From assembly GCF_000006565.2 (NCBI RefSeq), contig NC_031480.1, positions 2,639,529 through 2,703,528 of the forward strand: a stretch of 64,000 bases of DNA, in the 5' to 3' direction. Below are positions 56,510-64,000 of this stretch, piece after piece. The position numbers were made by a program, and so were the translations under genes. The notes below the pieces were generated by a model. The model saw nothing but the letters and a program-made list of their open reading frames with translations. It did not search any database and was not told where the DNA came from. Source of the stretch: Toxoplasma gondii ME49. Taxonomy: Eukaryota; Apicomplexa; Conoidasida; Eucoccidiorida; Sarcocystidae. Each line of letters begins with the position of its first letter. The stretch's first letter is position 1.

Positions 56510-58571
56510 CGCCGTTGGCAGCGACGGACTCGTGGCTTTTTTTTCGTCTTTTTGACATGCCAGTCGAGTCACAGTAGACATAACAGGGAGCAAGTGGAGA
56601 CAGATTTCCCGTTGCGTCTTTGTCGTTCTCAATTCGCGTACTGGAGCTTGGCCGAAGTTCTGTCATTCTGCAGAGTGTCTGAGCAGATGTTGTGGTTTGT
56701 TGGAAATCTCCCCCTCGCGTCAGTCCGTTGCCCTGCCGCTTGGCGTTCCCCGATTCTCCCGTTTCCCTTTTTCCCCCACTGCCACTCTCTGTTACAATGC
56801 AGAGAGACCATCGCTATTTGCCGGGTCGACTTCGATGTCGAGGGTTCACTCTTCGCGGTTCTCGGTCGCGTGATCCTGACTTTTTTTAGTACACGGAAAA
56901 GCATTCTTCTCTCGAACCGTCGCGGTAGCGACAAGACAAATGCGACACAGGATCCAGCGGCGGCATGGTCTGATGCTGCAGTTCACATCATCGGAACATC
57001 TTGAATATCTTTAGAATTTCCGATTTCAGTATCTTCTGTAAAGTCGTGTGACAAAGGATTTCTACAGACCTTCTAGTTCAGCAAGCGTTGGATAAACCGG
57101 TGCCAGGATCCACTGTTTTTGAGCGCTCTTCGTGCCAGTCCATCACCAGGCGAAATTTCTCGGCCACAATGCATACGCGCTCGATTTTAGTTGTCACTTT
57201 CCCAGTGGTTTTTCGTTCATAGACATCCAGTAAACTGGCTCACTGCAACACATACGTATCTGCTTCACATTCATTTTCGAAGGATATTATGTAGGGTCGG
57301 TTCTTGTAAATGTGTGTGTGGACACGTCTGAGTAGCGTGACGGGCACTGGTACAAACCGTGACTGGATCCACAAGGTAGCGAACATTCAGAAAGTACTCT
57401 CTGGAAGGAGCAGTCGGTTGACAACTGACATGTTCGTTCTAATAATAACGTAACGCAAGAACGCATCAGCCGTGCAAACGGAAAGAAAGGGCCACACACT
57501 GAGTGACCCTAGGAAGGTTAGCATGTCTGCTTGTCCATAAAGCTAGCACCACGTGTATACGGCTATGTTTATCAAGAAAGAAAACTCAAAACCAGCGACG
57601 AGATATCAGAGGGTATTGTGCGCAGAAAACGACGTTTTCGTGTGATTCTCATTACGCAGTGAGCTGAAGAGATACAAGGCACGTGGCACGCATGACTCGC
57701 TTTACTTAAACGGCAAAAAGACATCACGAGTTCAGATTGGTTGGTACACAGTATCGCACCTAGGACCAATTAACTCAGTGAAATGGTCCAGGGTCGATGA
57801 ATGCTGCGTAGCACGCCTGTGGTCGCCACCATGGCTGGATCGGCTTGCTCATATTTTGAACAACACACTGAGGCATTAAAAAAAGCGATAAACCTATGCG
57901 GATGTGGAGTGCCTAGGACATTGAGCGTGATTGGAGTTACGAGTGACAGCCGAGATCTTTCATGAGAGTGTTCCACATTATCACACTGGACTGCGTTACA
58001 CATTTTCGCCGCGCGGGGTCCGCGGATGCAGCCGCTGCTCCAGATGCATTCATCTCGTACCGACAGATAGGCCGTTACATGCATGAGCCCATCGTTATAT
58101 TTTATGGTCTTGCGTTCTCGCATTGGTGTAATTCTTGAATCAACTTGAATGAACAGACGCATTATGGAACCTTGGACCCCGAATATGGCTTCAGTTTAAG
58201 TAGCCTGAGCTCAGGCGGGATTTTCTTGTCTACAAGCGAAAGGCGGCACTGCAAAGCATCCGTGGAAACACGTGGAGAGCTCATAAGCTTCGGAGAGTTC
58301 TCCATATTCTCTCGGGCAAATTGTACTGTGCTCTTCCAGGTAAAAACCTGGCATTCTTGTTTGCGTGAAACACGTGGGGTTTCTCACACCAGCCGTTTCC
58401 TGCACGAGGCTTCGCGTTCCGATCAAGCGCATCACTTTGCCAGCTCAGTTCCCCCATGAAACAGTAGCAGACGATAGATATTTAGACCCTGGCGTGACTA
58501 ACCAAAGCCAGACATCAATCCGTAATGATAACGATCTTCCGTTTTGTGCCCACCTAGCTACGCTCACCATG

Positions 58572-58850
58572 TCAGTTACCGTAGTGTTGTCGCACGCTGC
58601 GTGTTGACCAGAGATACTGCAGGAACACACTGCGCCAGTTCCACCGGTCCATAAACGGCTTACTCCACAACAAGTCCTCAGACTTTCCCGTCCACTCTTT
58701 CACAACATCTGAACTGGCAAATTCCGCCGAGGGGGGTCCACGATACACGTGCAGATCTACGTGGATGTCTCTACGGCTTGAACCACACCCAGGTTTGCAA
58801 GAAACGCGGATCAAATGCCGTGGAGGAAGCAAATCCACGAAAGGAAGCAA
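58572..58850 (-). other. Possible orphan exon or gene remnant (weak)
   Basis: A 92-codon minus frame without an ATG start (it opens with TTG). The predicted sequence contains SCKPGCGSSRRDIHVDLHVY and is rich in Trp, with little low complexity, unlike most shadow frames nearby. No partner exon was found and no family is recognised. Confidence 0.15.
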
Positions 58851-59180
58851 GGTAAAGTCAGAGCGGCGGTGTTTAAACCTTTTTTCACAGGCTTCTTCCG
58901 TCGTTTGCCTACATACTCTTTACTCGTACAGAGGGCTGGAGAAAAGATGGCGGGGTGTCCATGAACCTCGAGACCAGCAGAGTCAGCGGGGAAATGCGGC
59001 TTTCTCAAAAAGACGTCGCTGGAACGAGGACTCTGCGACGCATTCTGCAGGCGTTTGGGCTGGAATCACAAGGGAAAATTGATGGACACTGAGCTTTCTC
59101 GCGGTAATGTATGCGTGTGTGTCTCGGCCGTAAAGCACAGTGCGCACCAGCGCCATGTCGCCGGGCACTGCAGCGATCGC

Positions 59181-59194
59181 GGTGTACGTACACC
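59181..59194. promoter_or_regulatory. GGTGTACGTACACC perfect palindrome
   Basis: Fourteen-base perfect palindrome of the same family as the words at 50242, 50320 and 56496. It lies about 1.7 kb upstream of the ARID gene start. Confidence 0.45.
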
Positions 59195-60933
59195 GGAGAA
59201 CCCTCCAGTTCCGTGGCGCCGTTCCTCCGCTTGTTTGCAGTCCAGTTGTCTGCCTTCTTTTCTGGAGACAGGACAAGTTTCCCTGGAGAAGATCTCGTTT
59301 TTCGAGCCCTTTTTCGTCCTCGGTTCGAGTCAGGCTACAGTGTTGTCTGTGGCTTCCACCGCCCTCGTGGAGAAAGAGGGAGGTGCCCCGATTGGCGGCG
59401 GTCCCCTGGGTACCTTCCAGCGGTCGTTTTTAAATTGCATGCGGAACTCGTCTGGACTGAGGAGTACCGGAGCCTCGAACGATTGTCGCAAATCGTCTTC
59501 CGTACTTTGTATTCGTTTCTCTTTCTCCCCACATCCGCGACGGGGAACTTCTTTGTCTCTACACTGCGGTGGACGAGACTGCCGGAATTCCGCCGCGCGC
59601 TGGCATTCGTTGTGGCACTCGCCTGTCTATACACGCCACTTTTCTCGCCTTCTGCCAGGAGCCTCGTGACTTTTCCGCGCCTCCTTCTCTTTGTTTCTAC
59701 AGGCAATCCGGCGCCCTCGCTTCCTTTATCTCGTCTCCAGCTGTGCATCGCCTCTGCGTCAGAGACTTTGCCTTCTCTGTCTCCAACGCGCACTGTCGCC
59801 GCTCCCCCCAAGAAAAGTTGTTTAGTTCCCGATAGATGTGTATTTCTCCCCTTTCTCTGTCTTACGCAGTCCTGCTCTGCGGATTTCGCACCGCGTCTCT
59901 CCGCTGGAGTCTTCCTCTGCAATTCTCGCTCCGCGCGTTCCCCTCATCCGGCCGTGTGCCCGAGCTGTTGCGGTGTAGGTCTTTCTCTCGCCTCTACATG
60001 AAGAGACAAGGCAAGCAGTCGAATGCGGTTGGTTTCCGAGCCGTTCTTTTTCACTGGCCTGTCTTGACAGAGAATCCGTTCGTCTCCCCGCGTCGACCTT
60101 AACACAGTCGGGGAAAACGCAGAACAAACGGGCGTCGTGCAGGTGTCTACGGTGGGGCTCTCGGTCGGCTGGAGTATGGTTTTTGTGTGTCTCGAAAGCC
60201 GTTTCCTTTCGAATTCCGAACCCTCGAGAAACGCGGGTGTGCGCCAGTGCTCATGCAGAGACATTGCAGGGACGCCGGCGAGCACCCATAAGCGTCCTTT
60301 TTCCGCCTCTCCTTCTGTGCGTCTCTCCTGTCATCTCACAGTCGAACCGGTTTAGGTGTCGAAGGCCTTTGCTTTCCGGATCTAAGTTTTCGTTTTTAGC
60401 ATGGTTTCGCGAACTCTCTGCATATGTTTGGGTCTCTGCCGGGCTTCTCGTGCATGCGCGGCTGTCACGTGCTGAGGTCGAGGTTGGCTAGCAAGTCGAA
60501 CGAGAGAGGGCGACAGGTGAGGGCTTCTCTCGCCTTTCTGTGGCGACGCTTGTTTCATTGATTGCCTACGGATTCGACTTGATCCTGCTTCGGGATCTCT
60601 CTCCGTGTCCGCTGAAAGAAAGTCGAGTTCCCGCTGCTCTCTCGCCACACATGGACGGGGCCCTGGCGCCCACCTCCTGCGATAGGAGGGGGCCGCTGCC
60701 TTCTGCGGGGTGTGTCTCGCGTCCCTCTTGTTGATCTCGTGATTCAGTTTTTGTGTTTCTCTCCTCGAGTCTCTGTATCTCCCCGTCAACTCGACGTTCT
60801 CTTCGCGCCTCGTCTCTTTCCGGCGCGCGGTCCTTCGTGGCTGGCCTCGCTCTGCGCGTGCTCTCGCCGCTCCGCCCTCGACTTCTTCTTTTTCTTCCTC
60901 GTCTTCTTCTCTCCGGGCTTCGCTCTCCTCAAA

Positions 60934-62343
60934 ATGGATCGTGAGCAGTTCCTGGAGAGTCTGGAGAAGTACCACCTCGAGCGCGGGCACCCGTACGTGC
61001 CTGGTCGGCTCTTGGGGCAAAAGGTGGATCTCTACGAAATGTTCATGACGGCGATGAAGCAGGGAGGCTTCCCGAGAATCAACAAAAATAACAAGTGGGG
61101 ATATCTCGCCAAGCATCTCCGCCTCGTCCCCAAAGACAAACCACCCTCTGCGCAGGATCTCGAGCAGGTAGGCGCACACCAGCAGGATTCGGCGCTTCCG
61201 CCTCGCGCGTCTCTCTCCTTTTCTCGCCGCGCAGAAGACCCGCCTTCTGCGTTGTCAAACGCGTTGGGATGTGAATGCTGCCTCTTTATCCAGCGGAGTT
61301 CTCTGCACAAATACAGATCCTGTAAATACAGCAGGTGTCTATGCGCAGGAGGACCGCGGGCAGACGAGGAGAAAGAGGGAGAGGGACAGCTCTTCGTCTG
61401 CGCAAAACGAGGTAGTGTGTAGTTTACGCGAGGGTGCAGAAACGCGGCGAAGCAACGGGAAGTCCGCAGCAGGAGCAGGGAGACCCACCGGAAGCAGCTG
61501 TCGTGACGAAGCGCAAGACTGTCTGGGCTTTGCGTACTGTATGTACAGAGGGGAGGACATGCTCGCGAGCAAGGAAGGTCACACTTGCATCCTTGTCACT
61601 CTTCTTTCCTCTCTGTTCTCGTTTTTCAGGTTAAACGCTACTACGTAAAATGGATTCGACACTTCGAGGGCGAACGCGTGCCGCAGCATATCAAGAAGGA
61701 TTTGATTCCTCCAGGAATGGAGCTGCCTTGCAAGCGCAGCAGCTCCTCTTCCGCGCAAGCAGGTGTCTCTTCAGGGGCAAGGCCTGCGGGCGGGGCTCTT
61801 GGCGCCGGACCTGCGGGACTTTCTCCCAACGCCAGTCTTCTCTTCGATCCGCAAAATCCTCTCGCCGCCTTTTCCTCGACTCCCCCAAACTTCTTCCCGA
61901 CGCTTGGGTTCGGCCCCAACGGGGTTCTGGCCGCCAGTCCCTACTTTGGTCTCGCAAGCGGCGGCCCCGCCGCGGCTTCGGGCACGGACTCGCCGCTAGT
62001 TGGGCTCCAACTAGCCTCGGCTCACGACGAGCAACTCCTGGGGTTGGGCGGCGCGGGGCCCAGAACAAGAAACGAACGGAGACTCGCGCAACAATTCGGC
62101 GCCGCCTCTGGATCCGCAGGCGCCGCGGGACTCGGCCCCGGCGGCGGAGTGTTGGAAATGAATCGAAAAAGAAGCAAGTGAGATACCTAGAATCCACTTC
62201 GGCTCTCGATTTCTTTCATTGACGTCTCCCTCACCTTCCCCCGTGTATCATACAAACGAATGATCGTCCAATTGTTCTTCGTTCTCCTAATAGACCATTT
62301 ATAGATATAAATATTCTCATGTGGAAGGATATATACAAATACA

Positions 62344-62388
<45 letters not shown>

Positions 62389-64000
62389 GTATGCGTGTAT
62401 GCATGCATGTATATATATACATGCATATGGATATGTCGCGCCCTTTGTTTCGTATTCGTTCTCTGCGTCTCAGCTTTGTTCATGTGCTTGGCCGCATACT
62501 CGCTGTTGCACCGTTTTCTGTTCTTTTCTTTTTAGGCTTTTCCTCAAGTACTCTCCCGAGGCTGTGGCGGAGCGGCGGTGGAAACGGAGAAGGCGCGAGG
62601 CGCTGATGGCGCGCGGCATCCTTCCTCCCGCAGTCGGTGAGCATGCAGACAGTCTCGGGTGGCGTCGCGGGTGTATGGACACTTGCCGGTGCGCCGCACG
62701 TAGAGCAGGAGCCACGCATGCATCGATGCATGCGTAGATTGGTTTTTCCTGGACGGGGTGAACAGCGACTGAAAGGAAGAGGACTCCGTTTCTCAGGTGG
62801 AGCTCAGCGGCAGTGTCTCTGTGCGCCACATCGTTGCTCTGTACTCACAAACGTACCGACTGACGCGGACTGGCCGCAACAGTCGCAGCCGGCGCGAGAG
62901 GCATGCATCTGTTTTTGCGTAGACATTTTTTATGAAGAGCGGCTCATTTGTTTCAGGGCGCTCCCCGGCGGTCTGTGCGGCGTTCTTGTTGAACTTCAGA
63001 TGTCTTTCGGCTGCAGCAATGCCTGGAGGAAAGACGCTTTGCACCTGCAGACTTCATCTTCGCGCTAAATATTCTCTACCGCCTCTCAAGTCCGGATCGC
63101 GGCATCTCTATTCAACAGGCAAGTCCCGGCACTCGTGCCCGCCGAACACACATGTTACGCAAATATGCATTTGTGAAAATGCATATAAGGCTACTTGCAT
63201 ACATATATGTGTATATGCATATGGAAGTGAACGTACGAGTCTTCGTACAATCTAACAAATAAATGTACGTTTATTCACGTAGATGGTGGTATTAAGTAAG
63301 ATACATACATATCTGTGCATACAGACACGTTTATACGTGCAAATAAACATTTAAGGATAGACGCATATATACATATGTATATATATAAATATATATAAAT
63401 ATATACATATTTTCAAATGCATTTGAGAAGTTGCATGTCGTGTGGAGACGGGAGGCGCAGATCTCCTTGGGCGTTTTTTTTGTGGCGTGGAGTCTCGCGA
63501 CCTCTGGTGGGTGCGGCTCTTGAACGGCAGCATCTGCGTCTGTGTGTATATCCATTTACTTCTTCGAATGCTCCTACATATGCATGCGACTATATATTTT
63601 TCCGACGTCTATGCGGTGTGCCTGTTTGTGGGCCAGTGCGGAGTAGCAGACGTGCGGTTTTCCTGGTTTTTTTTCGCAGCATCCCGGTCTCGTCGACCAG
63701 CTCAGCGGGATTCTAACGGAAGCAGCTTTGTCTGCTCGTCGCTCTCTTCTTCGTCGTCTCCAGCCCTCTGTTTCGCCAGACTGGCCAGCGTTTTTTTTGT
63801 CGATTTTCGATGCGGAATTGCCGCCAGCCTCTCGTGTGGCGCTTCTGCATGACCCGCTGCGGCCGGCGGACCTCCTCCCGCCTCTCCCCTTCTCTTCCTC
63901 TGGGGCGTCCGCCGCTACCGTCTCTGAGGACGAGGCCAGTCTCCACATTGTCTCTTTGGTCGCGGCGACTTTGAGCAACATCTTGTTTGAGGCAGGGAAC
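60934..64000 (+). CDS. ARID/BRIGHT-domain DNA-binding protein, possibly SWI/SNF BAF250-like (3' end outside window)
   Basis: The ARID domain binds DNA and marks chromatin-remodelling subunits. The start is an AAAATGG context. Firm exons are 60934-61167, 61630-62177 and 62536-62636. Exon 1 (78 residues) holds most of the ARID: HPYVPGRLLGQKVDLYEMFM, KQGGFPRINKNNKWGYLAKH. Exon 2 adds its last helix (KRYYVKWIRHFE) and a Gly/Ala/Ser/Pro-rich linker. Exon 3 encodes a basic helix, KYSPEAVAERRWKRRRREAL. The middle exons (about 62797-63120) are uncertain. From about 63681 to the window end a clear open exon follows a T-rich acceptor; it is helical and ends SLHIVSLVAATLSNILFEAG, similar to the armadillo-like C-terminal region of ARID1/BAF250. 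If exon 2 were not spliced at 62177 the protein would end at 62181. TA runs lie in introns 2 and later. Confidence 0.85.
62347..62382. repeat. (TA)18 microsatellite in ARID gene intron 2
   Basis: Uninterrupted TA run in the intron 62178-62535, flanked by TGCATGC words about 20 bases downstream. Confidence 0.9.
62714..62735. repeat. 22-base perfect palindrome containing two GCATGC words
   Basis: Centred on TCGA; each arm contains GCATGCAT. It lies just after the third exon of the ARID gene, in a probable intron. TGCATGC is a known ApiAP2-type recognition word in apicomplexans; its use here is inference. Confidence 0.7.
63363..63412. repeat. Interrupted TA/TAAA microsatellite in an ARID gene intron
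   Basis: TA blocks broken by AAATATATA units, roughly 270 bases upstream of the last visible exon. Confidence 0.8.

Larger units (their letters stand above)
54450..60933. other. Long gene-poor region between RING ligase and ARID genes
   Basis: About 6.5 kb with no gene I can support. It contains TA microsatellites at 55460-55517, GGTGTA..TACACC-type words at 56496 and 59181, and a weak minus frame at 58572-58850. From about 59200 to 60930 the plus strand is C+T-rich, which suits a long leader or promoter of the ARID gene. The 296-codon plus frame at 59111-60001 has a mirror frame on the minus strand and no recognisable motif. A divergent or lineage-specific gene could be missed here. Confidence 0.45.

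Noticed and set aside
59111..60001. 296-codon plus-strand frame upstream of the ARID gene
   Set aside because: C+T-rich leader-like composition, mirrored on the minus strand, with no motif or splice support.
63110..63122. GC-AG type donor (CAG|GCAAGT) in the ARID gene
   Set aside because: Possible in one frame, but the surrounding exon structure is unresolved, so it cannot be claimed.

Overview
The window is nuclear DNA from an apicomplexan, almost certainly a tissue-cyst-forming coccidian (Toxoplasma / Hammondia / Neospora / Besnoitia group). The reasons are: GC-balanced genes with many short exons and GT-AG introns; start codons in an A-rich AAAATGG-type context; pyrimidine-rich stretches ahead of coding exons; TA microsatellites inside introns; frequent TGCATGC words; and an SRS (SAG1-related) surface-antigen gene, a family restricted to these parasites. 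I cannot decide the genus from the sequence alone. All exon joins were worked out by eye from reading frame, splice consensus and family similarity, so they are models. In each model the exon phases close exactly.

Layout. 1-2251 (+): 3' part of the phage-type mitochondrial RNA polymerase. 6020-4278 (-): two-domain SRS protein. 14148-9383 (-): seven-exon SDR39U1/YfcH-type NAD(P)-binding epimerase. 16159-23383 (+): ten-exon protein with an N-terminal ubiquitin-like fold, a block I do not recognise and a long charged tail. 26287-27988 (+): phosducin-like protein 2. 31648-29607 (-): HAD-fold phosphatase-like protein. 38417-34713 (-): seven-exon prolyl-4-hydroxylase-type 2-oxoglutarate oxygenase with a TPR-like tail. 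40011-41793 (+): serpin with a predicted Arg at P1. 46891-43232 (-): very large ALKBH4 dioxygenase. 49249-54449 (+): multi-pass membrane RING-H2 ubiquitin ligase. 60934-64000 (+): ARID-domain chromatin protein, possibly SWI/SNF BAF250-like, running off the window.

This is ordinary eukaryotic chromosome, not an operon, and neighbouring genes need not work together. Three pairs are divergent and may share promoter regions: epimerase / Ubl protein, 2OG oxygenase / serpin, and ALKBH4 / RING ligase. Two Fe(II)/2OG dioxygenases of different families flank the serpin. I saw no tRNA, rRNA, CRISPR array or transposon.

The best candidates for something undescribed are the Ubl protein with its unrecognised conserved-looking block, the in-frame stop-free ALKBH4 intron, the recurring GGTGTA..TACACC near-palindrome, and the roughly 500-bp punctuated TA array in an intron.
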